NCBI RefSeq assembly: GCF_024138675.1
Contig: NZ_CP090959.1
Coordinates: 1,891,501-1,955,500, forward strand
DNA from: Simiduia sp. 21SJ11W-1
GTDB lineage: Bacteria > Pseudomonadota > Gammaproteobacteria > Pseudomonadales > Cellvibrionaceae
Length of the DNA: 64,000 nucleotides
Direction: 5' to 3'
Below the pieces are notes generated by a model. The model saw only the letters and a program-made list of their open reading frames with translations, made no database searches and had not been told where the DNA came from. Positions 1 to 9,700 of the stretch are shown here, in pieces (position 1 is the first letter of the stretch; each line of letters opens with the position of its first letter). The translations under genes were made by a program, and so were the position numbers.

Positions 1-608
1 TTATAATCGGTGAAAGCTTCCTCGGAAATAGCTCCTCTGTATTGGTGTTGGGGGACAACATATATCACGGACACCATTTCGACAGTCTTTTGGCTAATGC
101 GTCTCAAAAGAAAAGAGGGGCTAGTGTGTTCGCTTATCACGTACATGATCCAGAGAGATATGGGGTGGTAGAGTTCGACGCAAATGGTAAAGCCATCACT
201 TTGGAAGAGAAACCAGAAACACCAAAGTCAAGTTATGCCGTAACCGGATTGTATTTTTATGATAATCAGGTTGTTGATATTGCAAAAAGTGTTCAGCCCT
301 CCCCTCGGGGCGAGCTAGAAATTACGGATATTAACAGGGCATACCTTGAACAGGGGGAGCTTTCCGTAGAGATAATGGGAAGAGGTTACGCATGGTTGGA
401 TACAGGTACTCACGAATCGCTTCTTGAAGCCAGTCATTTTATAGCAACCCTGGAGCACAGGCAGGGTTTAAAAGTTGCATGCCCCGAAGAAATTGCATTT
501 AGAATGGGTTGGATATCAAATGAACAGCTGGAAAAGCTAGCTGCGCCACTATTGAAAAATAGCTATGGCAAATATTTGCAAAGACTTTTGATTGAAAAGG
601 TTTACTAA
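1..608 (+). CDS. rmlA: Glucose-1-phosphate thymidylyltransferase, 3' part (5' end outside window)
   Basis: The frame is open from base 3, with no credible start, so the gene begins before the window. The visible ~200 residues match the C-terminal two thirds of RmlA: 'LGDNIYHG' near the active site, 'EEKPETPKS', '[11 protein letters not shown]', 'GELEITDIN' and '[14 protein letters not shown]' are family hallmarks. The enzyme makes dTDP-glucose from glucose-1-phosphate and dTTP, the first step to dTDP-L-rhamnose, in the cytoplasm. The stop overlaps the rmlC start (TAATG), so the two are translationally coupled. rmlB and rmlD are not in view and probably lie upstream. Confidence 0.95.
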   Translation, partial: IIGESFLGNSSSVLVLGDNIYHGHHFDSLLANASQKKRGASVFAYHVHDPERYGVVEFDANGKAITLEEKPETPKSSYAVTGLYFYDNQVVDIAKSVQPSPRGELEITDINRAYLEQGELSVEIMGRGYAWLDTGTHESLLEASHFIATLEHRQGLKVACPEEIAFRMGWISNEQLEKLAAPLLKNSYGKYLQRLLIEKVY

Positions 609-1156
609 TGAAAATTTCTGGATTTGAAAACCCCGACCTTTTGCTGGTTGAGCCTGAGGTTTTTGGTGATGAACGAGGTTTTTTTTACGAAAGTTTCAAT
701 AAAGAAAAATTTGACGCTGCGGTGGGCCGCCCTGTGGAATTTGTTCAGGATAATCACTCGAAGTCCGCAAAGGGGGTGCTGCGTGGATTGCACTATCAAT
801 TGCCGCCTCACGCACAAGGAAAGCTGGTAAGGGTTGTCAAAGGTGCGGTTTTCGATGTGGCAGTTGATATCAGGCGTTCTTCTCCTTTCTTTGGAAAGTG
901 GCAGGGCGTAGTTCTTTCTGCTGAAAACAAGAAGCAATTTTGGATTCCGGAAGGATTTGCCCATGGTTTTCTTACGTTGACTGATGATGTTGAATTTCTA
1001 TACAAAACAACCAGCTACTATGCGCCAGAATCAGACAGAAATATTCTCTGGAACGATAGTAATTTAGGTATCGAATGGGGATTAGAAGTTGATCCAGTGC
1101 TGTCATCTAAAGATCAATTCGCAAGCCCTTTTTTGAAGGCGGATTGTTTTGGCTGA
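608..1156 (+). CDS. rmlC: dTDP-4-dehydrorhamnose 3,5-epimerase
   Basis: A 182-residue cupin enzyme of normal family length (about 180). It carries the RmlC motifs 'FYESFN', 'QDNHSKS', 'GVLRGLHYQ' with the catalytic His, 'GAVFDVAVDIRRSS' and 'IPEGFAHGF'. It epimerises C3 and C5 of dTDP-4-keto-6-deoxyglucose, the third step of dTDP-L-rhamnose synthesis. Its ATG overlaps the rmlA stop. Coupling to rmlA and to the ABC exporter genes behind it indicates that rhamnose, or a sugar derived from it, is part of the exported glycan. Confidence 0.96.
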   Translation: MKISGFENPDLLLVEPEVFGDERGFFYESFNKEKFDAAVGRPVEFVQDNHSKSAKGVLRGLHYQLPPHAQGKLVRVVKGAVFDVAVDIRRSSPFFGKWQGVVLSAENKKQFWIPEGFAHGFLTLTDDVEFLYKTTSYYAPESDRNILWNDSNLGIEWGLEVDPVLSSKDQFASPFLKADCFG

Positions 1157-1170
1157 CAAGTCAGGCCTTA

Positions 1171-1177
1171 AAAGGAG
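1171..1177 (+). promoter_or_regulatory. Ribosome binding site deciding the start of the ABC permease
   Basis: AAAGGAG lies 7 bases before an in-frame TTG at 1185. An earlier in-frame TTG at 1149 lies within the end of rmlC and has no comparable site, so 1185 is preferred. Confidence 0.6.
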
Positions 1178-1184
1178 TCTTCGG

Positions 1185-1973
1185 TTGATTGAAATATTTA
1201 GAATTGCGCTAAACGATATCGGTGATGGGCTTCGTCGCAAAGATGTCTGGGTTGAGTTGGCTAAAGAAGATATTGGTGATCAACACAAAAAAACGTTGTT
1301 AGGACCACTCTGGCTTTTGGTCAACTACCTCCTATTTGCATGCACATTTATTTACGTGTTTAAGATGGGAGGTGATATTGAAGGTTATACAGTGCATGTT
1401 GCAGTCGGTCTGTTGATTTGGTTGTATATGTCTGAAGTTATCTCGCAAGGTGTAGTATTGTTCGGTAAAGAGCAAAGCTTTATTAAAGGAACTCGATTGC
1501 CTCTTACTGTTTACGTTCTTCGCTTGACGACGCAATCAGTTATTCGTGCAGTGTATGCTTTTGTTGGTTGTATTGCGTTGTTATTTGTTGGTGGTTTTGC
1601 ATTTACAGAAACCTGGTACATATCCATTTTGGGTTTAATTTTGATCATAGTCTCCACACCAGCGGTAGTGTATTTTTTTGCTTTTGTGGGCGCCTTCTTC
1701 CCTGATGTACAGTTTTTGGTTTCAAATATTATGCGGATTGGGATGTTTCTGACACCTGTTTTCTGGGTCTATGATAATGCAGGTGGTATAAGATATTTGC
1801 TATATAGTTGGAATCCATTCACGTATTATATTGAGCTTGTAAGGGCTCCCTTAATGTCGGCAAGCCCAGACTGGCTTGTGTTGACAAAGTGTATTGGGAT
1901 GTCAGTAGTGTTTTGGCTTGTTGCGTTTTTACTTTTGGGTACTCTTAAAAAACGAGTTGCGTTTGTAATCTAA
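1185..1973 (+). CDS. wzm: ABC-2 type polysaccharide export permease (Wzm-like)
   Basis: The product has about 262 residues with six predicted membrane segments, for example around 'LLVNYLLFACTFIYVFKMGG', 'AVGLLIWLYMSEVI', 'ILGLILIIVSTPAVVYFFAF' and 'VFWLVAFLLLGTL'. An amphipathic N-terminal stretch precedes 'KTLLGPLWLLVNY', the usual G-x-LW motif of ABC-2 O-antigen and teichoic-acid permeases. It should carry lipid-linked polysaccharide across the inner membrane together with the ATPase encoded next. Start chosen at TTG 1185 because of a strong ribosome binding site; TTG 1149 is the alternative. The stop overlaps the ATPase start (TAATG). The symbol is by function, not by proven orthology. 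Confidence 0.88.
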   Translation: MIEIFRIALNDIGDGLRRKDVWVELAKEDIGDQHKKTLLGPLWLLVNYLLFACTFIYVFKMGGDIEGYTVHVAVGLLIWLYMSEVISQGVVLFGKEQSFIKGTRLPLTVYVLRLTTQSVIRAVYAFVGCIALLFVGGFAFTETWYISILGLILIIVSTPAVVYFFAFVGAFFPDVQFLVSNIMRIGMFLTPVFWVYDNAGGIRYLLYSWNPFTYYIELVRAPLMSASPDWLVLTKCIGMSVVFWLVAFLLLGTLKKRVAFVI

Positions 1974-2707
1974 TGGTTCAGATAGTCTGTGAAAATGCAT
2001 CTATTGCATATAAAGTTCAAGCTAAAGGAACGAGCATCCTGAGCAGAACGAACAAAACTTCAGCGGATCCTAGACTCATAATGACAGGGAGCTCAGGAGA
2101 AGTTCGAGCTTTAGATGGTGTAACGTTCACCCTAAAAGAGGGTGATCGCTTAGGTCTTGTTGGTGGCAACGGTGCAGGTAAAACAACTTTACTTAAACTA
2201 ATTTATGGCGTGCTGACACCTTCTGCTGGCCGTGTTTCTGTACGGGGATCTGTCGATGCGCTATTTAACATTAATTTAGGCTTCCGCCCCTGTTCCACCG
2301 GGCGGCGCAATATATTGCTTCGCGGCTTGATTAACGGTTGGTCAAAAGCTGATATTGAACGCCGAATGGATGAGATTATCGCTTTTAGTGAGCTTGATGA
2401 ATTTATTGATCTGCCATTCAATACTTATAGTCAAGGCATGGCGGCGAGACTTGCATTTTCCGTTGCCACTGCTTTAGATCCAGAAATACTTTTAATGGAC
2501 GAATGGTTAGGGGCGGGCGATCCATCTTTTCAGGAAAAGGCAGCCAAAAGAATGGAGGAGATAACCGCGCGTGCAGGGATAATTGTTTTGGCAAGTCATA
2601 ATGGAAATCTGATACGGAGGACTTGCAACAAGATTCTGGAGCTGAAGAGGGGGCATGCTTTGCCTATTTGTACTATCGACGAATGGAATCAGAGAAGTAG
2701 CAGTTAA
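1973..2707 (+). CDS. wzt: Polysaccharide ABC transporter ATP-binding protein (Wzt-like, short form)
   Basis: A 244-residue ABC ATPase. Walker A 'GGNGAGKTT' is at about 64-72, the signature region 'YSQGMAARLAF' at about 152, Walker B/D-loop 'ILLMDEWLGAGD' at about 173, and the switch His is in 'LASHNGNL'. 'YSQGM' is typical of O-antigen and teichoic-acid exporters. It lacks the C-terminal carbohydrate-binding domain of long Wzt proteins, so the exporter is unlikely to read a terminal cap through Wzt as in E. coli O8/O9a. It energises export of undecaprenyl-linked glycan with the preceding permease, whose stop it overlaps. Confidence 0.93.
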   Translation: MVQIVCENASIAYKVQAKGTSILSRTNKTSADPRLIMTGSSGEVRALDGVTFTLKEGDRLGLVGGNGAGKTTLLKLIYGVLTPSAGRVSVRGSVDALFNINLGFRPCSTGRRNILLRGLINGWSKADIERRMDEIIAFSELDEFIDLPFNTYSQGMAARLAFSVATALDPEILLMDEWLGAGDPSFQEKAAKRMEEITARAGIIVLASHNGNLIRRTCNKILELKRGHALPICTIDEWNQRSSS

Positions 2708-2734
2708 GCAATACTATTTTTAAATGAGGTGATA

Positions 2735-3475
2735 ATGAGAAAAGTTTTTGTGGGTTACACTTCCTATCAGGATGTGGTCTACCAAGTTGCGAAACATTCA
2801 ATAGAACGCCAATCCAAGGATGTTGTTTGCTATCCCATTATTCAACAATCTCTCAGAGATCTAGGGGTATACACAAGAGCTGCAGACAAAATGGGGGCCA
2901 CAGAGTTTTCTATTACAAGGTTTCTCACTCCCTATCTTGCCGGTTATCGCGGTTGGGTTTTGTTTTGTGATAACGATGTGTTGGCACTGACAGATGTAAA
3001 CGAGCTGTTCGACTTGGCTGACGATAAATATGCTGTGATGTGCGTAAAGCACAATCACGTTCCTACTGATAAATATAAGCTGGATGGGCAGATACAAACT
3101 ATCTATCCCAGAAAAAACTGGTCTTCAGTGGTTTTGTGGAACTGTAATCATCCAAAAAACAAACTCATAACACCAGAATTGGTCAATGAGGTTTCACCGC
3201 GTTTTTTGCATCGCTTTATGTGGCTAGAAGATAGCGAAATTGGTGAAATCCCCCTCAGCTGGAATTGGTTAGTAGATTGGTACAAAGAGCCACAGGATGG
3301 AAAGCCGAAATTTTTACACTTCACCGATGGCGGCCCGTATTTTCGAAATTACCAAGAAGTGGACTATCACGAATTGTGGCGAAATGAGTACGCGCATTAT
3401 GCGGGTAGGGATTTCACTTTGGATGATATTATCGACAATGTGGTGTTTGATAAGAAGAGTATCAATGCCGATTAA
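2735..3475 (+). CDS. GT8-like glycosyltransferase
   Basis: A 246-residue soluble protein. 'WVLFCDNDVLALTDVNELFDLADDKYAVMCVKH' has the layout of a GT-A nucleotide-sugar enzyme: a hydrophobic strand, a D-x-D (D-N-D) metal site, then the typical 'D-x-x-x-L' following helix. 'FLHFTDGGPYF' near the C terminus resembles the second metal/substrate motif of GT8-type enzymes. ATG 2735 is chosen because GAGG lies just upstream; a GTG six bases earlier is possible. It likely adds one sugar to the growing glycan. Family assignment is by motif layout; donor and acceptor are unknown. Confidence 0.72.
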   Translation: MRKVFVGYTSYQDVVYQVAKHSIERQSKDVVCYPIIQQSLRDLGVYTRAADKMGATEFSITRFLTPYLAGYRGWVLFCDNDVLALTDVNELFDLADDKYAVMCVKHNHVPTDKYKLDGQIQTIYPRKNWSSVVLWNCNHPKNKLITPELVNEVSPRFLHRFMWLEDSEIGEIPLSWNWLVDWYKEPQDGKPKFLHFTDGGPYFRNYQEVDYHELWRNEYAHYAGRDFTLDDIIDNVVFDKKSINAD

Positions 3476-3515
3476 AAGGTTTGATTTTGTTTGCATTGCT
3501 TTAATGGAGTAATTT

Positions 3516-4649
3516 ATGAAAACAATCCTAGTAACCGGTGGTGCTGGTTTTATCGGATCTCATCTTGTGCCCATGTTGTTAGGCTTAGGTTATAAGGTTA
3601 GGGTATTGGATTCGCTCTCCCCTCAAATTCATGGCCATGTGCCTAGCGGTTTAGCCTGGCTTGATTCTGGCAAGGTCGAATTTATTCGTGGGAGCGTAAC
3701 TGATCGCACTTTGGTAGAGAAAGCTTTAGAAGAAGTACAGGCGATCATTCATCTTGCCGCTGAGACTGGAACGGGCCAGTCCATGTACGATATTGCTAAT
3801 TACACTCAAGTCAATGTGCAGGGCACCGCGGTGCTTATGGATGTGCTGGCCAATACGAAAAATCATGCGGTAAAAAAAATAGTGCTGGCTTCAAGCCGGT
3901 CCATCTACGGCGAAGGTGCTTTTGCGTGCCAAAGCTGCAGTCCCGATAAAAGAGTGTACCCTGAGTCTAGAGCGCTTGAGCAACTTCAGCAGCATCAATG
4001 GGAGTACAGCTGCGATTCTTGTGGTGCTGAATTGCAGGCGATTGCCACCAAAGAAAGTGACCCGTCAAAACCAGCATCTATTTATGCGTCTTCAAAATTT
4101 ACTCAAGAAGAATTGATTCGTATTGCCTGTACATCATTGGGCATAGGCTACACGATTCTGCGCTTGCAGAATGTATATGGGGAAGGGCAGTCGCTTAAAA
4201 ATCCCTATACCGGCATTCTTTCTATTTTTTCAACAAAAATTCGGCTCGGTCTAGAGTTACCGATTTTTGAGGATGGATTGGAGTCGAGAGATTTTGTGCA
4301 CGTGGATGACGTCGCTAAGGCATTTTCAGCGGCAGTCGAGCTAGACGGAAACGATGTTATTAACGTAGGCTCCGGAGTAAAAACCAGTGTTTTAGAGGTT
4401 GCACAAGGATTAAACCAAGCCTTTAAAGGCCAGTCACCGCTTAAAGTGACTAAACAATTTAGACTAGGGGATATTCGGCATAATTTTGCTGATATTCAAA
4501 GACTGGGAGAGTGCTTGCATCTAAAAAAGCTAATATCACTTGAAGAAGGTCTGGCTAGATTCTCCCAGTGGGTTCTAACTCAACCAACCCCCAATGATCT
4601 ATTAGATGCCGCCAATAAAGAATTGCGTGATAGAAAACTAATGGGTTGA
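3516..4649 (+). CDS. SDR-family NAD-dependent sugar epimerase with a Cys4 insertion (possible dTDP-L-rhamnose 4-epimerase)
   Basis: A 377-residue extended short-chain dehydrogenase. The Rossmann motif 'TGGAGFIGSHL' is at 7-17 and the catalytic Y190-x-x-x-K194 is in 'SIYASSKF'. Between the beta strand ending 'ASSRSIYGEG' and the YxxxK motif is an insertion with C138-x-x-C141 and C166-x-x-C169, which looks like a zinc ribbon. From memory, this insertion is shared with WbiB/Tle-type dTDP-L-rhamnose 4-epimerases that make dTDP-6-deoxy-L-talose; that would fit the upstream rmlAC genes, but is an inference. GGAG six bases before the ATG supports the start. Confidence 0.78.
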   Translation: MKTILVTGGAGFIGSHLVPMLLGLGYKVRVLDSLSPQIHGHVPSGLAWLDSGKVEFIRGSVTDRTLVEKALEEVQAIIHLAAETGTGQSMYDIANYTQVNVQGTAVLMDVLANTKNHAVKKIVLASSRSIYGEGAFACQSCSPDKRVYPESRALEQLQQHQWEYSCDSCGAELQAIATKESDPSKPASIYASSKFTQEELIRIACTSLGIGYTILRLQNVYGEGQSLKNPYTGILSIFSTKIRLGLELPIFEDGLESRDFVHVDDVAKAFSAAVELDGNDVINVGSGVKTSVLEVAQGLNQAFKGQSPLKVTKQFRLGDIRHNFADIQRLGECLHLKKLISLEEGLARFSQWVLTQPTPNDLLDAANKELRDRKLMG

Positions 4650-4655
4650 CCAAAA

Positions 4656-5384
4656 ATGACTAGCTCCACTCCGAAAATAGTAGTTTTAGGCGACAGCCAT
4701 ACAAGAGCATTGCGTAAAGCGATAGAAGGTAACGATAGTAATATTGAAGTAAGATGGTTAAGAAAGGAAAATAGTGCGCAGAGTCAGGGTGACACTTCGC
4801 TTGATGAAGCCAATGATGTAATAGATTCACTGTCAAACGACGATTTTCTTTTTCTATCTTTTGCCGGTACACAGCATAATATCTACGGGCTTCTTAAGCA
4901 CGAGACGGCCTTTGAGGTCGTCCACAACGATGATTTTTCGGGAGGGCTGGCATCTCATACAGAAGTTATCCCACAAGCCGTATTAATTGATTTTTTTCTC
5001 GAAAAAACGTTAAAGAATAAGACTGTATCTCAGTTCGTTGATCGCGCGAATTGCAATGTATTTCATCTCTCAACCCCTCCACCGAAAGGCGATAACGACT
5101 TTATAATGAGAAAAATCTCAAAGTACCGCGATCAGCTGGTGTCAGAAGTCGGATTGAATTCCGCTAAGCTAAGATTGCAGCTTTGGGAGCTCGAGATGAT
5201 AGCGCTACAGAAGGCGTGTAAGAGCTGGAAGATAAAATTTCTACCGGCGCCGGCAAATGGTCTTGATGCTAATGGGTTCCTTTCAGTTGATTGTTATGCC
5301 GACGATGCAACACACGCAAATGTAGTTTACGCTAAGCTTGTACTAGAGCAGCTGCGTGCAATGTCAAACAAAATGCCCCAATAG
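4656..5384 (+). CDS. SGNH/GDSL-hydrolase-like protein
   Basis: A 242-residue protein without a signal peptide. 'KIVVLGDSHTRAL' (GDSH at 12-15) matches block I of SGNH hydrolases, with Ser14 as nucleophile candidate. 'DDATHAN' near the C terminus gives D217-x-x-H220, matching block V. A 'LSFAGTQHN' segment sits where block III (G-x-N) is expected, but its residues are not canonical. Members often add or remove O-acetyl groups on glycans. Its place between an epimerase and a GSCFA protein suggests acyl modification of the polysaccharide in the cytoplasm. Specific function unknown. Confidence 0.65.
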   Translation: MTSSTPKIVVLGDSHTRALRKAIEGNDSNIEVRWLRKENSAQSQGDTSLDEANDVIDSLSNDDFLFLSFAGTQHNIYGLLKHETAFEVVHNDDFSGGLASHTEVIPQAVLIDFFLEKTLKNKTVSQFVDRANCNVFHLSTPPPKGDNDFIMRKISKYRDQLVSEVGLNSAKLRLQLWELEMIALQKACKSWKIKFLPAPANGLDANGFLSVDCYADDATHANVVYAKLVLEQLRAMSNKMPQ

Positions 5385-5391
5385 GTATTAT

Positions 5392-6486
5392 ATGTCTAGT
5401 CATCCATACAAGAAGTTTCCTGACACATCTTTTTGGCGGCGCTCAGTATCTGGTGTACCCGTAAGCGAAGTTGACCCAGTTGGAGGTAGCTTCAAGTTAA
5501 AACTTGATGTCTCCGAGAAGATTGCTACAGCTGGAAGTTGTTTTGCGCAGCATATTGCAAGGCATTTACGTAAATCTGGCTATAATTATTTTGTAGCTGA
5601 GACTGGTCATCCGCTGCTCTCAGAATCAGTGAAGAACGCCAACAATTATGGTCTTTATTCTGCGCGCTATGGCAACATCTATACAGCTCGCCAATTATTG
5701 CAATTATTTAGTCGTGCTTTTGGCAAGTTTACTCCTTTAGAGGGTGCTTGGAAGGATGCTGATGGTGCATATGTCGACCCTTTTCGCCCCACAACTCAGC
5801 CAGGTGGGTATGCGAGCGAGCTAGAGCTCGAGTTCGACAGAAAGCAACACCTGCTTTTGACGCGTAAGATGTTCGAAGAATTGGATGTCTTTGTATTTAC
5901 TCTAGGCCTCACCGAATGTTGGCGCTCTAAGGAGGACGGAGCTGTTTTTCCGCTTTGCCCCGGAGTAGAAGGAGGCGAGTTCTGCGAAGGAAAATATGAA
6001 TTCTATAATCAATCTATCTCCGATGTAGTTAGCGATATGACTGCGTTTGTGGAAAGTTTGTTTGAAATTAACAGTAAGGCAAAGATCATTCTTACCGTAT
6101 CCCCTGTGCCATTGATGGCTACTGCAGAGCCTGACGAACATGTGCTATCGGCTACTAGTTACTCCAAGTCTGTTTTGAGAGTCGCGGCCAATGAATTAGC
6201 GAAAAGCCATGAAAAGATTCACTACTTTCCTTCATACGAAATTATTACCGGAGCATTTAATAGGGGAGAGTATTTTGCCGAGGATTTAAGGAGCGTCAGA
6301 GAAGAAGGCGTTTCTCATGTAATGAAAGTTTTTATGAATCACGCTTCGAATTCATCAATCGACTCAGCGAGCTTAGCCCAACTTAATAAGCCTGCGGAAA
6401 GAAATACAGTAGAGAACGCCTCATCGAAGCTTGCTCAGGAAATTGTACAAGTCGAATGCGACGAAAGCGCTTTGGATAAACCCTAA
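5392..6486 (+). CDS. GSCFA domain protein
   Basis: A 364-residue protein. 'IATAGSCFAQHIARHL' contains the family-naming G-S-C-F-A motif at 48-52. 'FVFTLGLTECW' and 'IILTVSPVPL' are the other conserved blocks. The GSCFA family belongs to the SGNH superfamily and is common in surface-polysaccharide clusters. No signal peptide is seen, so it probably acts in the cytoplasm. ATG 5392 is preferred because the N terminus then matches the family start ('HPYKKFPDTSFWRRSV'); a GTG at 5356 would overlap the previous gene. Enzymatic activity is not established for the family as far as I know. Confidence 0.85.
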   Translation: MSSHPYKKFPDTSFWRRSVSGVPVSEVDPVGGSFKLKLDVSEKIATAGSCFAQHIARHLRKSGYNYFVAETGHPLLSESVKNANNYGLYSARYGNIYTARQLLQLFSRAFGKFTPLEGAWKDADGAYVDPFRPTTQPGGYASELELEFDRKQHLLLTRKMFEELDVFVFTLGLTECWRSKEDGAVFPLCPGVEGGEFCEGKYEFYNQSISDVVSDMTAFVESLFEINSKAKIILTVSPVPLMATAEPDEHVLSATSYSKSVLRVAANELAKSHEKIHYFPSYEIITGAFNRGEYFAEDLRSVREEGVSHVMKVFMNHASNSSIDSASLAQLNKPAERNTVENASSKLAQEIVQVECDESALDKP

Positions 6487-6748
6487 AGGGTCTAAGTAGC
6501 CTTTTTGATGGTCTGTCGATTGGGGTTGGTTAAACTACCCGTTTACTTGTCTAGTTCTCAAGAATAGATAAAGCTTATTCCAGAGTTGGAGTGGCGAGAA
6601 TTTGGCTGAGCTTAAAGATGATGGTTTATGTGTCGTGTTTGCCTTGAGAAACGTACATTTTGAATGTTCAGATACATTTTTCCCAATATAAACTCTAGTT
6701 GTATTTGCTTATCTATGAAAGTTAGAAACAGATCTAAGGTGCACTTTG

Positions 6749-9700
6749 ATGTCTGAAAAAACAGCATTGGTCATTGTCGGAATGCATCGTTCAGGCACTT
6801 CCTGCTTAAGTGGAATTCTGGCCATATTGGGTGCGCTGCCACCAGCCCATTTGATACCTGCCAATGAAGCCAATAAAAAAGGGTATTGGGAATCTTTCGA
6901 GATCAATCGATTTAACGATAGCGTGCTGGCTGATCTTGGTCAGAGTTGGAGAGATATCTACCCAATCGAATTAAAGCGTTTGGATTCAACAAAGCTGTCG
7001 GCTTATGTAGGTCAGGCAGAAAAAATAATAGAACAGGAATTTGATGGCCGTACGCTGCCATTGATAAAAGATCCCAGAATTTCGCTCGTGCAGCCTATAT
7101 GGCATAGCGCTTTGGATATGGCTGGGTACAAACCCAAGTATGTTTTTACGGTAAGAAACCCCGATGAAATAGCCAGCTCACTCGTAAAGCGGAATGGCAT
7201 GGGCTACTTCCATAGCTTAATGTTGACAATACGCTACTGGCTTGATGTTGAGTACTACACGCGAGATCAGCCCAGAGTTTTTGTGCATTTTGACCTACTC
7301 CTCGATGACTGGAAGGAGCAGGCTTCAAGAATCTGCAATACTCTCGACTTTGATTGGCCAAATTCCGTTGAGACTGTGATAGAAGACGTTGAAGCCTACC
7401 TCGAAGGAGATCTTCGACATTTTTCTACGAAATCCGGATATGGGAATGAGATATATAGCGTTTATAAACAGGCGCAAGAGCTGCATGAGCTGTTTGTCAG
7501 GTGGAGCAAGTTTGGAGAGGACAAAGAGTCATATGCTTATTTAGATGAATTGAAAGAAAGCTTTAACGCTGCAACCAAGCATATTGGTTTCGGTTTTATA
7601 AAAGATCAGGACCGAATGCGGCTAGAAACGAAATCCATGAAGAAAGATATTTCAGTGTTTACAAAACAGAAAGATGAGGCTGCTCAAAAGTTAGAGGCTT
7701 TTGAGGTTGAGCTAAGGGATATCAAGAACTCAAGTTCCAGGTTGGTCACCGAGCATCAAATGGAGGTCGAGCAATATCGGAATAAGGTATTTGCACTTGA
7801 AAATACATCTGACAATCAAAGACAAACTATCAACCTACTTCAAAGTCAGGCAAAAACCCTTGAAGATCAGATCGTGCTACTAAACAATCAGGCTGCAGTG
7901 GAGTCAGCACGATACAGTGACGCCTTAAAAGAAAATGGCGAATTACAAAGAGAGTTGCGAGAAGAGATCAAGAGGTGTGCTCAGCTTGAAGCTCGTGACT
8001 CAGTTATCACGAAGCGAATTGAAGAGCTAGAAAATTCTTTTTCTAAGATTCTGCCTAAGATAGAACAGTCTTTTGTAAAATCAGATTCGCAAGCCCATTT
8101 ACAGGGCGAAGAAATAAAGCGTTTGCGGGAAGAGATTAGAAATATTGTCCAGCTTGATGCTCGTGACTCAGTTTTCTTGAAACGAATTGAAGAGCTGGAA
8201 AATTCCTTTGCAAATATTCAGTCTGAAAAAAAGCAATCCATCATAAAAGAAGATTTGCAAGACCAGTTGCAAGTCGAAGAAATAAAGCGTTTGAAACGAG
8301 AGCTAAAATCGCAAAAAACGAAATACGCTGATCTTGTTAAAAGACACAAAGAAGTGTGTGAAAGGTTTTCCCGTAGCAAGCAGAGCATCATTCGGTTAAA
8401 AGAAGATGTCAAATCTAAGCGCAGTATAGTTGAAGTAGAACCCACTGGCACAATCCGACAAGCACTATACCATAGCCTGTTAAAAGTGAATGTTATTAGC
8501 CGTGCCCGAAATAAAATTCGGAATGGTAAGATTGTCAAAGTCATTAAGGATTCCGGAGTATTTGACAGTGGCTGGTATCTGAATTGTTACCCTGATGTTG
8601 AACATGCAGGCGTAGACCCTGTTTCACATTATGTAAGATTTGGCGCCTCAGAGGGCAGAAATCCCTCTCAGAATTTTGATAGCCATCTTTACTTATTAGC
8701 CAATCCAGATGTTGCAAAGGCCAATATTAACCCTCTATACCACTACATAATGTATGGGCAGTCAGAGGGGCGTCCGTTATTGCCTTCGGGCGCACGTAAT
8801 CGAGATGCATTGGCTATAGCGGATTTGGCACACACGGTATCTAAAACGTCACAGCCGGTTCGTAAGTTTAACAGCGAACAGCCTTTGCCCCCTGTTGTAC
8901 CCGACTTTGCTACTTTTTCCGCTGAAGCGATGTCGTCTGTGGTGGATAAAGCGTTGGCAAAGAAAATGATCTGCGATAATTCCCGCGCCAAAGCAATGGA
9001 GCGATCCTCGTTATCAACTGACTACATACAGCAATTGGTCCACGTTTTTGCTCGGCTCTCTGGCGTTTCGGGATCGAATGTCGAAAAGACGCTCAGAGAT
9101 GCACAAGTTTTTGGCGTCACCTCTACAACTAGCGTTAAACCGACTAATAGTGGGTTAGTGGCTCAGCGCGAAAGCGATGGTGTGCTGAAAATACAAGATT
9201 TATTTATTAGCAGTCAACGAAAGCTAAAAGTACGCGTTGCAACTGGTGGAAATTTCGCGTCGCAGCAGGTTACTTTTTACCTTATTCAGGTAAGTGATGA
9301 CTCAACCGGAACGAAAGAATGTCGTTCTATCGTTGAAAAATCCAACCTGGAAAATTCTCTCCATCAGGTTGAGATGAGACTTATTAATCCGTTCCTACCG
9401 GTACTACTTTTGGCAGCCAATAGTGACGGCGATGTGATTGAGAGTGCTCAGCTTTTATTTCCTTCGCTGGCGCGGGGTGGTGCTCATTACGCCGAGCTAC
9501 TGTCATTCCAAAGAAATACGGGTATTGAAAGCTATACGGCGGCTGTTACAGAGTACTCCACCAGACTTGCTGAATCAGCGTTTATTCAGGCTAATGAAGG
9601 CGAAACACAGTTCAAACTCATAATCACGGGAGAAAGCCTTACTGGTCGAGAGAGAATATTTTCATCTGACGTATTAAACTGGTTTTCAGCAAATAGTAAT

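Noticed and set aside
6687-6692. A promoter (TTGAAT ... TATAAA) upstream of the 1367-residue gene in the 262-base gap 6487-6748
   Set aside because: The best hexamers are about 21 bases apart, too far for a good sigma70 promoter. A promoter here is plausible because of the gap but cannot be placed.
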